Shown here piece by piece: positions 33,711-43,367 of a stretch of 64,000 nt of DNA. The stretch covers positions 1,116,001 to 1,180,000 of the forward strand of contig NZ_CP013200.1 in the NCBI RefSeq assembly GCF_001445575.1. Reading direction: 5' to 3'. Both the position numbers and the translations under genes were made by a program. The DNA comes from Arthrobacter alpinus (lineage in GTDB: Bacteria; Actinomycetota; Actinomycetes; Actinomycetales; Micrococcaceae). Below the pieces are notes generated by a model. The model was not told the origin of the DNA. It ran no database searches and saw nothing but the letters and a program-made list of their open reading frames with translations. Position 1 is the first letter of the stretch. Every line of letters starts with the position of its first letter.

Positions 33711-36254
33711 ATGCGTTTTTCCACGTCTGCCCGACACCGGCATGGAAGCCGGCGTAGATCCGGTCCGGCTGGCAGGACAGCATTGCTGCGCGTAGCCGCC
33801 GGCATGTTGGGCCTGGCACTGGTCGGAAGTGTCGGAGTGGGCGCAGTGGCGTCCTCTCCTGACGCCGTCGATTTGCCAGCCGCCGCTGCCGAGGCAACGC
33901 CGGCAGTCGCGGAAAGCACTCCCGCTGCAGCGGACCTGGCAGTCGCGGAGACTACTCACGCTGCTGCGGCTCCGAGCGAAGAGCCTGCGACAGCCGGCGA
34001 AGCTACCTCCGAGCCGGTTGCGCCGACTAAGGCCGCCCCCGAGGCCCCGGTCATCGACGCTGCGCCCAAGGCCCCCGCTGCCCAGCAGCTCAAGGTGGCC
34101 CCACAGGCATTGGTCACTGCGCTGAATAACCCGGTACTTCCGGGCAAATGCGGGCTGAACATAGCTATTGTTCTCGATCTTTCCAACTCCCTGCTTGACA
34201 CGCACGTTGCTTCTTCGAAGACTGCAGCAAAGAGCGTCGTAGACAGCTTGCGCGGCACTCCGTCTTCCGTGGGGGCCTACACCTTCGGAACATTTGCACC
34301 GGACCGCACCAACGTGTCCATCGCCAAGTCATCGGTGTCGACAACGAACGGTGCCAATACTGTTAATACCAAGATTGGGCAGTTCAGTCGGGTACCCACC
34401 AGCGTAGGTGGCACAAACTGGGACGCCGCATTGCGCCAGATCCCCACGAGTCAATATGACATCGTCTTGTTTGTCACCGATGGTAATCCGACTGCTTACG
34501 GGACACCGAACTCAAACGGCAACCAGTCTGTCCCCCGGAACAACACTGATTTTGGGCTAAGATCCGATGCCGTAGACCTGTCAACGGCAGTGACCGCTGC
34601 GGACGCTTTGAAGAATTCCGGCACATTCGTCATGGGACTGGGCGTGGGGGCCGACATCAACATGGCCAATATTCAAGCCATTTCTGGCCCCGTTTCGGGC
34701 GCCGACTACTTCAAGATCGATGACTATGACAAGTTGACGGCCAAGCTCACCGAGATAGCGCTGAAGAACTGCCAAGGCACGGTCAGCATCGTCAAGCAGG
34801 TGCGAGAATTGGATGGGACGCTTGCACCCGCAGCCGGTTGGACTATCAACGGCAGGGCAACGGACGACATCTCCCCGTTCAACGCAGTCACCGGGACTGA
34901 CGGAGCCGTGAACTTCAAGGTCAATAACCTTGTTTCAAGTGGGCGCACGGTTCAATTTGCAGAAGTTCAGCAGTCGCAGCATGTCCTGGAACTCCAAAAC
35001 TCCAAGAATGCCAAGTGCACCAACAACGTTACGGGCGCAAATGTGCCAGTCACCAATTCAGGTACTCTCGGTTTTACCGTGACGATAAACCCGGCCGATG
35101 CCATCAGCTGTGAAGTCATCAACGCAAAGATCCCGCTGCCAGTGGCCAAGGTGACGGTCACCAAGAACTGGGTCAACGCGGTCGACGGCGATACGGCAAG
35201 CTTCACCGCCGGACCCGAGACGGGTTCGTCCACAGTGCCGGCCAGCGGCAACGTGATTGTGGCTAGTTTTCCCCAGGGGAGCACGGTGAACGTGTCCGAG
35301 GTACTGGCAACGGCCACCAACAAGGGCAGCTATACCTCGACGCTCAAGTGCACAACGGCCACGGGAACCGTGGCTCAAGGAACCTTGACGGGAAGCTTCA
35401 CTCTCGGTGCCAGCGACGTCATCTGTGCGTTCACCAATACGAACAAAGCAGCGACAACTATGGTTCAGAAGCAGTGGATCGTTGACGGTAAGGCATACAC
35501 CAATGGCCAGCAGCCTGCCGGCATCTCTGCTGCACTGACCCTCACCGGGGCCACCGCGCCGAAGTGGGGAACGGTATACTCCGGATACTTCGCCGGAAAC
35601 ACGGTCACCATCGATGAGACCACAACCATTGACCCGACCATGGCCTGCAAGGTCACGGACTCAAAGGTGACACTCGCCAATGGAACGAAGATCTCGAACA
35701 ATGTTCCCTATGCTGCAGTGCTGGCCGCCGGTGACAACAGCTACACCGTAACTAACACGGTGAAGTGCACCACGGTGCTGACGTTGCTGAAGTTCATTGA
35801 CAACAGCAACGGCGGGACCCTGGTTCCCGGTGACTTCACCCTGACGGCCAAGCCCGGCACGGGGGAGGCCCTGACGGTTGCTGGCGCCAACACTGTGGCG
35901 GATGCCAACACCAAGTCCGTGACCGCTGGCTTGAACTATGCACTGAGCGAAGCGAGCGCTGGCAAGCCCGCGTACCTGCAGCTGAGCCTGCAGCGCTACA
36001 CCGGCAAACTAAACGCGGACAAGAGCCTAGCGAATCCGGATGCCTGGGTGGACGCCGAATCGGCGACCGTCTCGGTGCAGACCGGCAAACACGAGGTCTA
36101 CCGCTTCGTCAACGCCAGTGTTCCGACCTTCGCCCTCCCGCTCACAGGCGGCACCGGCAACTGGACCTACATGGTTGTCGGCGGAGGAATCCTCCTCGTG
36201 GCAATCCTGTTCACTGCTTGGGTTCTGGTCCGAAAGTTCAAGACCAACCGCTAG
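33711..36254 (+). CDS. Pilus tip adhesin with vWA domain and LPLTG sortase signal
   Basis: 847 residues. A basic N-terminus and hydrophobic helix (about 22-50) form a signal peptide; a Pro/Ala/Glu-rich stretch follows (52-135). The vWA domain has the metal-site pattern D156-L-S158-N-S160. After about residue 355 come several beta-sandwich repeats of CNA-B-like type (motifs such as VTKNW, VLTLLKF). The sortase motif L809PLTG813 is followed by a hydrophobic helix and basic tail VRKFKTNR. It matches SpaC-type tip pilins. Start ATG 33711 with GGGGGAG; first of a three-gene operon. Confidence 0.88.
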   Translation: MRFSTSARHRHGSRRRSGPAGRTALLRVAAGMLGLALVGSVGVGAVASSPDAVDLPAAAAEATPAVAESTPAAADLAVAETTHAAAAPSEEPATAGEATSEPVAPTKAAPEAPVIDAAPKAPAAQQLKVAPQALVTALNNPVLPGKCGLNIAIVLDLSNSLLDTHVASSKTAAKSVVDSLRGTPSSVGAYTFGTFAPDRTNVSIAKSSVSTTNGANTVNTKIGQFSRVPTSVGGTNWDAALRQIPTSQYDIVLFVTDGNPTAYGTPNSNGNQSVPRNNTDFGLRSDAVDLSTAVTAADALKNSGTFVMGLGVGADINMANIQAISGPVSGADYFKIDDYDKLTAKLTEIALKNCQGTVSIVKQVRELDGTLAPAAGWTINGRATDDISPFNAVTGTDGAVNFKVNNLVSSGRTVQFAEVQQSQHVLELQNSKNAKCTNNVTGANVPVTNSGTLGFTVTINPADAISCEVINAKIPLPVAKVTVTKNWVNAVDGDTASFTAGPETGSSTVPASGNVIVASFPQGSTVNVSEVLATATNKGSYTSTLKCTTATGTVAQGTLTGSFTLGASDVICAFTNTNKAATTMVQKQWIVDGKAYTNGQQPAGISAALTLTGATAPKWGTVYSGYFAGNTVTIDETTTIDPTMACKVTDSKVTLANGTKISNNVPYAAVLAAGDNSYTVTNTVKCTTVLTLLKFIDNSNGGTLVPGDFTLTAKPGTGEALTVAGANTVADANTKSVTAGLNYALSEASAGKPAYLQLSLQRYTGKLNADKSLANPDAWVDAESATVSVQTGKHEVYRFVNASVPTFALPLTGGTGNWTYMVVGGGILLVAILFTAWVLVRKFKTNR

Positions 36255-36300
36255 CAACCGCGGGGCGCCACGCCCTGCCACCAAACCACACAATTATTGC

Positions 36301-36321
36301 CATCATCATCACCACCACCAC
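36301..36321. repeat. Trinucleotide run (CAT)3(CAC)4
   Basis: Seven triplets in the 83-base gap between the two pilin genes, just before the AGGA ribosome site of the second. It is noncoding there. Slippage could change the gap length but not a frame. Confidence 0.8.
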
Positions 36322-36337
36322 CGATAGGAACCATCCC

Positions 36338-37792
36338 ATGTCCATTGGACGAAACCCGCTCAAGCGGCGAATCACCGCCGGTCTCGGCATCGCCGCCCTC
36401 GCCACCGCAGCACTCTTCGGAAGCATGCTCCCGGCTAACGCCGCAGATGCTGGCAACATTAATGAGAGCACCCCGAAGTCCCTGACGATCCACAAGTTCG
36501 CGCAGCCGGCAACGCAGGGAACTGCCCCGGACGGCAACAAGCTTCCCGATGCGGACACCAGCGGCCTGACGCCACTGAAGGGTGTTGAATTCACCATCCA
36601 AGAGGTGACCAACATTAACTTGAAGACCAATGAAGGTTGGGAAGCAACTGCGGACCTGACCCCCGGAGCGATTCTCCCGGCAAACCTCGGAGCTGGGGTA
36701 CCTGGCGTAACCAATGAAGCTGGCGTCATTAACTTCCCCGGCCTGAAGCAGGCCGTTTACCTGGTGACTGAGACCAAGCCGGGCGCCAACAACATCGCCT
36801 TCGCAGCCCAGCCGTTCTTGGTAACTCTGCCGCTGCCCGACAGCACGAAGAACACCTGGATCTATGACGTCCACGTCTACCCGAAGAACTCACTGTCTTC
36901 GATCACCAAGACGGTAAACGACTCGGCTGCCAAGGGACTTGGCAGCAAGGTCACCTGGAACATTGCCGCTAAGGTGCCCAACGCATCTGAAGGCAACAAG
37001 TTGGCCAGCTTTGCCATTGAGGACAAGCTTGATCCCCGTCTGACGTTCAGCAGCGCCACTGTATCGCTGGTTCCGGCCAACGGCCTGCTCGCAACTGACT
37101 ACGAAGTCGACAGCACCCCTGAGTCCGGCGCCGTCAAGATTAACTTCAAGGCTTCCGGCCTGGCCAAGCTCAAACCCGGCACCAGCGTCGAGGTAGCCCT
37201 GGACACCACCGTGACCACACTCGATGGCAACAGCAGCGGCATCATCACGAATGATGCGAGCGTCTTCGTCAACGGCAACGAGGCCACCTCTGACAAGGTC
37301 CAGACCAACTGGGGCAACGTCATCATCCGCAAGACCGATGCAGCTGACAAGACCAAGAACTTGGAAGGCGCCGAGTTCCAGGTCTACGCAACTGAAGCTG
37401 ATGCCAAGGCCGGCGACAACGCCATCTCCGTGTCAGGCAAGACGGTCTTCACATCCAACGCTGACGGCATCGTCAACATTGCCGGCCTGAAGGCCAAGAA
37501 CAATGGAGCCGGGGCGGACATCACCTACTGGCTGGTAGAGACCAAGGCGCCCCTCGGCTACAACATCTCCACCTCCGTAAGCGCAGCCACGCCGAAGTCC
37601 TTCGTTGTCAACACCGAGATCGCGACCACCGTTGACATCGAGGTTGAGAACGTCCAGACCAAGCCGTTCACGCTTCCCCTCACGGGTGGCTCCGGCACGG
37701 CTATGTTCATGACCGTTGGTCTGGGACTGCTTGCTGTTGCCGGTGGTGTGGCCTTGCGCAAGCGCAGCACTCGCCGCACGGTTCAGGCATAG
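36338..37792 (+). CDS. SpaH/EbpB-type major pilin
   Basis: 484 residues. A signal peptide precedes the N-terminal domain (LTIHKF start). The pilin motif is W174-IYDVHVYP-K183-N, whose Lys forms the isopeptide bond to the next subunit's sortase motif. The E-box is YWLVE401TKAPLGY, with VNVE-type bond glutamate. The cell wall sorting signal is L446PLTG450, then a hydrophobic helix and a basic tail. All elements needed for covalent pilus polymerisation are present. Start ATG 36338 with AGGA eight bases away. Middle gene of the pilus operon. Confidence 0.93.
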   Translation: MSIGRNPLKRRITAGLGIAALATAALFGSMLPANAADAGNINESTPKSLTIHKFAQPATQGTAPDGNKLPDADTSGLTPLKGVEFTIQEVTNINLKTNEGWEATADLTPGAILPANLGAGVPGVTNEAGVINFPGLKQAVYLVTETKPGANNIAFAAQPFLVTLPLPDSTKNTWIYDVHVYPKNSLSSITKTVNDSAAKGLGSKVTWNIAAKVPNASEGNKLASFAIEDKLDPRLTFSSATVSLVPANGLLATDYEVDSTPESGAVKINFKASGLAKLKPGTSVEVALDTTVTTLDGNSSGIITNDASVFVNGNEATSDKVQTNWGNVIIRKTDAADKTKNLEGAEFQVYATEADAKAGDNAISVSGKTVFTSNADGIVNIAGLKAKNNGAGADITYWLVETKAPLGYNISTSVSAATPKSFVVNTEIATTVDIEVENVQTKPFTLPLTGGSGTAMFMTVGLGLLAVAGGVALRKRSTRRTVQA

Positions 37793-37870
37793 TCAACACC
37801 CGCATGACTCTGGAGGGAGGCGCACGCCGCGTCTCCCTCCAGAGACCTTGATTGAGGAGTCCGCCCGCAC

Positions 37871-38767
37871 ATGGGAAGACACAACACGCTGGTACCGGCC
37901 AGCACGGCACCGAGCCTGCGGGCAAGGGTGTCGGGTTCAGTGGTGTTCATCGCCGTACTGGTCTTCGTTGGTGTGAGTGTCCTCCTCTACCCGGCCACCG
38001 CGAGCTGGTTCTCCACGCTGCAGCAGTCCGAGGATCTGGCCACCTATGGCAATAGCGTTGAGGTTCTTGGCCCGGAAGGGCGCAGCGAGGCCCTCGCCGC
38101 GGCCAGGGCCTACAACCAGACCTTGACCGGCGGTGCGTTGCTGGATCCGTTCAGCAACGCACCAGCAGGTGAGCAGACGGAAGCTGGTGAGGAATACCGA
38201 AAGCAGCTTTCGCTGAGCTCGGACGGTGTGATGGCACGCCTGCAGATCCCCTCAATCAAGGCGGACCTGCCTGTCCTTCATGGGACCAGCGATCCGGTGC
38301 TGCGGCGGGGCGTGGGGCACTTGTTTGGCACCGCCCTTCCGGTTGGCGGCGTCGGCACTCATGCGGTGCTGACGGGCCACTCGGGAATTCCGGAATCAAC
38401 CCTCTTCACCGATCTGGAGAAGGTCAAGGTTGGCCAGGATATTTCGGTGGAAGTCTACGGTGAAGTTCTCACATACCGGGTGACCCAGGTTGAAACCATT
38501 TTGCCCACCGAGACTGAATCACTGCGGCCGGTGGAAGGCGAAGACCTGCTCTCCCTGATCACCTGTACCCCCATCGGCATCAACACCCACCGCCTCGTCG
38601 TGACCGGCGAACGGATTGACACCCCGCCCCAGGAAACTGCTAATGGCGGCACGTCAATCGACCTCGACTTCCCTTGGTGGGCAGTCGGGTTGGGAACCGC
38701 AGCGGCCGCTTCCATCACCATCCTTGTGGTGGGCGGACGCCGCGCTAAGGAACGCACAGAATCCTGA
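37871..38767 (+). CDS. Class C pilus-assembly sortase
   Basis: 298 residues. An N-terminal membrane helix (about 20-42) is followed by the class C lid L91-DPF (D92-P93-F94) and the sortase fold with catalytic H170 (TGHSG), C232 (LITC-T) and R241 (NTHRLVV). A C-terminal helix and basic tail follow. The lid and the neighbouring pilin genes identify a pilin polymerase rather than a housekeeping sortase. It is 78 bases after the major pilin and ends the operon before a terminator. Confidence 0.95.
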   Translation: MGRHNTLVPASTAPSLRARVSGSVVFIAVLVFVGVSVLLYPATASWFSTLQQSEDLATYGNSVEVLGPEGRSEALAAARAYNQTLTGGALLDPFSNAPAGEQTEAGEEYRKQLSLSSDGVMARLQIPSIKADLPVLHGTSDPVLRRGVGHLFGTALPVGGVGTHAVLTGHSGIPESTLFTDLEKVKVGQDISVEVYGEVLTYRVTQVETILPTETESLRPVEGEDLLSLITCTPIGINTHRLVVTGERIDTPPQETANGGTSIDLDFPWWAVGLGTAAAASITILVVGGRRAKERTES

Positions 38768-38832
38768 GACCCCCAAGGTCCAGGAAAATCCGGGCAGCCG
38801 CACCCCCAGGCGGCTGCCCGGAGAGCAGTGAA

Positions 38833-38868
38833 AAGAAAAGCCCCTCTGTCCCCGGAGGGGCTTTTCTT
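38833..38868 (+). terminator. Terminator of the pilus operon
   Basis: Arms AAGAAAAGCCCCTC (38833-38846) and complement (38855-38868), loop TGTCCCCG, T-rich end. Confidence 0.9.
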
Positions 38869-38905
38869 GTCTACTGCCAACACTCAGCAACCCCAAGACA
38901 AAACA

Positions 38906-38939
38906 AACGCCCCGCAGCAATGAATTGCTGCGGGGCGTT
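38906..38939 (-). terminator. Terminator of pfkA
   Basis: Arms AACGCCCCGCAGCAA (38906-38920) and complement (38925-38939), loop TGAA; on the minus strand it is followed by TTTGTTTTG. It lies 13 bases after the pfkA stop. Confidence 0.9.
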
Positions 38940-38952
38940 CTCGATTCAAGGC

Positions 38953-39977
38953 TTAGCCGAACAGGATGGCGGCTTCGTCATAGCGATGCTGCGGTACGGT
39001 CTTGAGGTTTCCCAGGGCGGCCTCGAAGGGTACATGCTCAATCTCGGTGCCCTTGAGCGCCACCATGGTGCCCCAGCGTGCTTCCACCACGGAGTCCACG
39101 GCGGCCATGCCCAAGCGGGTGGCCAGAACACGGTCAAAACTGGAAGGGACGCCGCCACGCTGGATGTGGCCCAGGATCGTGGCGCGGGTTTCAATCCCCG
39201 TGCGGGCTTCGATCTCGGGTGCCAGCTGGTCGCCAATGCCGCCGAGGCGGGGACGGCCAAAGGTGTCAAGGCCGCGCTCAGAGTGTGCCGAGTCCTGGTG
39301 GTCTGGGACGAATCCTTCAGCCACTACAACCAAAGGCGCACGGCCACGGTCGTGTGCTTCCTTCACCCATTCAACGATCTGGTCCATGCTGGTCTTCTGC
39401 TCCGGGATCAGCACGGCGTGGGCGCCGGTGGCCATGCCGGCATGCAGGGCAATCCAACCAACGTGGCGGCCCATGACCTCGGCAATCATGCAGCGGTGGT
39501 GGGATTCGCCCGTTGTGCGCAAACGGTCGATGGCCTCGGTGGCAATCTGCACAGCAGTGTCAAAGCCGAAGGTGTAGTCCGTGGCGTCAAGATCGTTGTC
39601 CACGGTCTTGGGTACGCCCACAATTTTCAGGCCAGCATCGGTGAGGCGGCGCGCTGCGGCAAGGGTGCCTTCGCCGCCGATAGCGATCAGCGCATCAACG
39701 CCGAGACGTTCCATGTTGGCCTTGATGACGTCGGGGCCACCGTTGCCTTCGAAGGGGTTGGTCCGGGAGGTGCCCAAGATGGTGCCGCCCTGCTTTGAGA
39801 TGCCGCGGACCATCTGGCGGGGAGGTCCATGACATCGCCCTCGACCACGCCGCGCCAGCCGTCACGGAAACCAACAAATTCGTGGCCGTAGGACTTGATG
39901 CCCTTCAAAACGATTCCGCGAATCACTGCGTTCAGCCCGGGGCAGTCTCCGCCGCTGGTGAGAATTCCAATCTTCAT
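38953..39977 (-). pseudogene. pfkA: 6-phosphofructokinase, frameshifted
   Basis: Phosphorylates fructose 6-phosphate in glycolysis. Start ATG 39977 ([18 protein letters not shown]). The frame is lost at G-run 39819-39822 after [10 protein letters not shown]; adding one base gives [19 protein letters not shown] and a full enzyme of about 341 residues ending at 38953. ATP-site landmarks GGEGTL and PKTVDNDL are present: Gly at the first position but Lys at the second, a mixed pattern of the group that contains actinobacterial enzymes, so the phosphoryl donor (ATP or PPi) is not decided by these residues. Loss of glycolysis seems unlikely, so a base-calling error is favoured. Confidence 0.9.
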
Positions 39978-40100
39978 GTGTATTTAGGTCCTTCGAGGGA
40001 TGGAGTCAATGTGGGTTGAGCGCATCATTGAGCTCCTCATCAGACCATTCTAGACGTAGATGTGATCTCGGCAACCTCACGACCGATCCGTGGACTTTCG

Positions 40101-40508
40101 CTATTTCCTTTGCATCAGGTTGACGGCGCCCCCTGCCACCATGGCAACGCCTGCCCCGAGCAGCAGCCACATGGTGGTCAGGCCGGCGTCCAGATTGAGG
40201 TTCAGCTGGGTGGCCAGGATGAGCAGGATCCCTGCCACAAGAACTACGGCGCCCCAGACTATGGTGCCTACGCGGGCCGGGTGCCGCCCGGGCTGCGTGC
40301 CGGCGGGCGAGTTCTGGCGTTCCGGGGTTTCGCTCCCGGCCGCAGCTTCGCGGGTCGGAGAGAGTGAGGGGTCCGTGAAATATCCGGCCGGCGGGCGATG
40401 ACTGCCACCACCCGTGGTGTGCTCCGGTTGCTCGAGGGGTTCGGTTGGATTGTTCACGGTGTGCTCCACTCTGTCTGAGGTGTCTGGGAGGTGCTTGTTG
40501 TCCGTCAC
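40101..40508 (-). CDS. Small membrane protein with two helices
   Basis: 135 residues. A polar, Pro/Thr/Glu-rich N-terminal 70 residues is followed by two membrane helices (TIVWGAVVLVAGILLILAT and TMWLLLGAGVAMVAGGAV) and a short tail. It overlaps the PspC protein stop by four bases, so it is co-expressed with it. No known family; it may be an accessory of the envelope-stress module. Confidence 0.6.
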   Translation of the reverse strand: MTDNKHLPDTSDRVEHTVNNPTEPLEQPEHTTGGGSHRPPAGYFTDPSLSPTREAAAGSETPERQNSPAGTQPGRHPARVGTIVWGAVVLVAGILLILATQLNLNLDAGLTTMWLLLGAGVAMVAGGAVNLMQRK

Positions 40509-41977
40509 GGAAGTGCCGGCACAGTGACGATGTCAATGTTGCTTGCCACGGCCTGCAAAGTGATGACCAGGCCATAGCCTGTGGCGCTGGGATTGATGGT
40601 GCTGGTCATATCCTGGGTGAGGACGCCGCCGTCGTTCTTTCCATCGATGGAGAACTGGGCGGCCGCCAGCTCACTCTTCACCGTCACGGGGATGCCTGCC
40701 GGCACCATGACGGTCATGTTGGCGGTGACTGCCTTGAGCGGGACGTCCACGTCGGCGCTCAGGGTGGTGCCGTCTCCGAGCTGGGTCAGGTCGAAGGTGG
40801 CATTGCCCAGCACCACCGACCTGCCGCCTTCTGCGGAAGCTACGGAGCTGGGGGTCCAGCTGGTGTTGTTGAATGCGTCGACTGGGGTGTTGCTGGCGGG
40901 AAGGCTGAGCAGTCCGGCGAACATCAGGGCCAGAACGGCAAACGTCCCGAGTCCGCCAGCTGTGCGGCCGCTCATTCCTGCGGCCACAATGCCGAGTCCG
41001 GCTGTGATGGCAGCGGCTGCCGCCGCGACGCCGGCCTCGTAGCCGCCGAGGTGGATGACATTGCCGGCGTCCAGGAGCATGACGGCCGCACCAACCACAG
41101 CTGCAGCGCCGATCACCAGGAAGCTGCCCGCCGCGCCGAGGCGGGGCTTAGACTTTACGGGTTGTTTCTTGACGTACATCTGCGCAGTGGGCAGGTATGG
41201 CTGCTGGAGGTAGGGCGTTACCGGCCCGGAAAACATGGACGGGGGAGTGGGGTTGGCAGTGCTTGACGGGTTGGCGGGGGTGCTGGGGCTGTAGTCCGCC
41301 GATTTCACGCTGTGGCCGTACCAGGACTGGCCGGGCTGCTGCCCTGATTCGGGGCCCGGAGCCCCCTGCTGCGGTGCGGCACCGAGGTTAATGGGGTGGG
41401 CATCCTTGGTCTTGTCGCGGTTGATGGCCCAGTAGATGAGCCAGGCAATGCCGCCGACCCAGATGACGGGCCAAAAGAACCAGTCCCCGTCACGGAACGC
41501 CCCTGTGCCGGAGCCGCCCAAGCCCAGCAGCGTGGCGATGCCGGCACCAGTCATGCCGGCGCTCCATTGTCCACGGGCCACCTCCTCAACATGAATGCGC
41601 CCGTCCGGCTCGGGCAGGAGTGCCCACGCCACGCCATAGGCCAGCAAGCCGACGCCGAAGAAGAGTGTCAGCACTACGGCGAGCCCGCGCACAATCACAG
41701 GGTCAATGCCCCATTTATCGGCCAGGCCGCTGCAGACGCCGCCCAACCAGCGGTTGTTTCCGCGCCGGATGCCCAGCCCTCGGAGCCAATGGAAGAATTT
41801 TGCGGATTGCGGTTGCGGCTGGGCGAAAGCTGGTGCCGGTTCCTGAGCTTGGGGTTCCTCCTGCACCGGTACCTCGTGTGGGTCTTGTGCTGGCGGGGCC
41901 GGGTCTTGCGGTTCCTGTGCTTTCGGTTCCGGAGCGGGGCCGGCTGGTTCTTCTGGGCCGTCATGTGGGGTAGTCAT
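40505..41977 (-). CDS. PspC-domain membrane protein with LiaF-like C-terminus
   Basis: 490 residues. A Pro/Glu/Gln-rich start (1-58) leads to the PspC signature (RRGNNRWLGGVCSGLADKWGIDPVIVRGLAVVLTLFFGVGLLAYGVAWALLPEPDG, key residues LGGVCSGLAD and YGVAWALLP), several more membrane helices, and a C-terminal beta-rich domain with repeated V and T strands resembling the LiaF/toastrack domain. Such proteins sense envelope stress. Divergent to a PspC-linked histidine kinase gene at 42093, suggesting a LiaF-S-R-like system. Confidence 0.82.
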   Translation of the reverse strand: MTTPHDGPEEPAGPAPEPKAQEPQDPAPPAQDPHEVPVQEEPQAQEPAPAFAQPQPQSAKFFHWLRGLGIRRGNNRWLGGVCSGLADKWGIDPVIVRGLAVVLTLFFGVGLLAYGVAWALLPEPDGRIHVEEVARGQWSAGMTGAGIATLLGLGGSGTGAFRDGDWFFWPVIWVGGIAWLIYWAINRDKTKDAHPINLGAAPQQGAPGPESGQQPGQSWYGHSVKSADYSPSTPANPSSTANPTPPSMFSGPVTPYLQQPYLPTAQMYVKKQPVKSKPRLGAAGSFLVIGAAAVVGAAVMLLDAGNVIHLGGYEAGVAAAAAAITAGLGIVAAGMSGRTAGGLGTFAVLALMFAGLLSLPASNTPVDAFNNTSWTPSSVASAEGGRSVVLGNATFDLTQLGDGTTLSADVDVPLKAVTANMTVMVPAGIPVTVKSELAAAQFSIDGKNDGGVLTQDMTSTINPSATGYGLVITLQAVASNIDIVTVPALP

Positions 41978-42092
41978 AGTTCAATGGTGTCCCGCGGAGC
42001 ACCCCGGCGGCTATTGGGGGTGACCCTGAAAGAACCCTGAGGCACCCCCGAAAAGAGGGTCGAATGGTTCCGGGGCGTGTTTGGATTGAACC

Positions 42093-43367
42093 ATGAGCGC
42101 AAAGATGTATCGCAGCCAGGAGCGCATAGTCGCCGGGGTTTGCGGGGGACTGGCTGAACACCTCGGCATCAAGGTGGGGCTGGTGCGTGCCATCATGATT
42201 GGCTCCAGCTTCTTCTTCGGAGCAGGTCTGGTCTTCTATGGGTGGCTGTGGTTGCTGGTGCCCATGGCGGGGGATGAAGCCCGGGAGCGCGGCGCTTTGC
42301 TGGACGAGGACGGCAACCCCCGGCTGGCGCTGTTCCGGCCCGCACCCGGCGCTCGGGAGGAAAGTAATAGCAACCCGACTCGTCAGCGTCTCTCACTCGG
42401 TTTCCGGGAAGTGGCGATCGGCGGCGGACTGGTCATTGCCGCCGTCGTACTCTTTGGGCAGCAGAGCGGATGGAATCTTCAGCTGGGCACCCTCATTCCA
42501 TTGCTGATCATTGTCTTGGGAGCCGTGCTTGCGTGGATGCAGCTTGATGACACCCGCCGGATCGGGCTGCTCAGTGCCGCCAAAATGAATACACCCATGG
42601 CCCTGCTGCGGTTGGGTGGCGGCATCGCCCTAGTCATCGCCGGAGTGATTGTCATTGTTGCCGGCTCCGGTTCCTGGACGCTCGTGTGGTCCTCAGTGGT
42701 GGCGTCCTTGGCGGTACTAGCCGGGGTGGCCCTGGTGCTGGCACCCTGGGCACTAAAGTTCTGGCGGGAGTTCCAGTCCGAAAGAGCCGGGCGCATTCGC
42801 GAAACCGAGCGGGCGGAAATTGCCGCTCATCTGCATGATTCAGTGCTGCAGACCCTGGCACTGATTCAAAAAAGCGCAAACTCGCCCGCGGATGTAACTC
42901 GATTGGCCCGCGCTCAGGAACGGGAACTGCGTGAATGGATTTATCAGGACGCCGCGCATGATGCCGGGGCGCTCGTGGAACGGGTCAAGGCCGTGTGCGC
43001 TGAAGCGGAGGATTTGTACGGACAAGCCGTGGAAGTGGTCGCCGTGGGGGATGCCGAACTGACCGACCGAGGCGGCGCACTGGTTCAAGCAGTCCGGGAA
43101 GCGGTGCTCAATGGCGTGCGGCACGGTGGTACCACCGTCTCGGTCTATGTTGAATCCGGGGCGCAGGGAGTGGATGTGTTTATCAAGGACCGCGGGCCAG
43201 GGTTTGATGTCGAGACGGTTCCGGCGGACAGGCTGGGAGTCCGGGAGTCCGTCGTCGGACGCATGCAGCGCAACGGGGGGACTGCTGAGATCATTAGTTC
43301 GGCAGACGGAACCGAAGTCCGGCTGCACCTGCCCAGCGAAACTCCAGCCACCGAGGAAGCGAAATGA
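42093..43367 (+). CDS. PspC-domain sensor histidine kinase (LiaS-like)
   Basis: 424 residues. An N-terminal PspC domain (YRSQERIVAGVCGGLAEHLGI, key VCGGLAEHLGI) and about five membrane helices precede a HisKA_3 dimerisation segment with phosphoacceptor His in AHLHDSVLQTLALIQ and a HATPase domain (EAVLNGVRHGG, DRGPGFD, VRESVVGRM). It should phosphorylate the LuxR-type regulator encoded immediately downstream (four-base overlap). PspC fused to a kinase is seen in actinobacteria and ties kinase activity to envelope condition. Confidence 0.9.
   Translation: MSAKMYRSQERIVAGVCGGLAEHLGIKVGLVRAIMIGSSFFFGAGLVFYGWLWLLVPMAGDEARERGALLDEDGNPRLALFRPAPGAREESNSNPTRQRLSLGFREVAIGGGLVIAAVVLFGQQSGWNLQLGTLIPLLIIVLGAVLAWMQLDDTRRIGLLSAAKMNTPMALLRLGGGIALVIAGVIVIVAGSGSWTLVWSSVVASLAVLAGVALVLAPWALKFWREFQSERAGRIRETERAEIAAHLHDSVLQTLALIQKSANSPADVTRLARAQERELREWIYQDAAHDAGALVERVKAVCAEAEDLYGQAVEVVAVGDAELTDRGGALVQAVREAVLNGVRHGGTTVSVYVESGAQGVDVFIKDRGPGFDVETVPADRLGVRESVVGRMQRNGGTAEIISSADGTEVRLHLPSETPATEEAK

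Noticed and set aside
36218..36337. Poly-His N-terminal extension of the major pilin
   Set aside because: The reading frame runs through the intergenic triplet run; a signal peptide start with a ribosome site lies at 36338.
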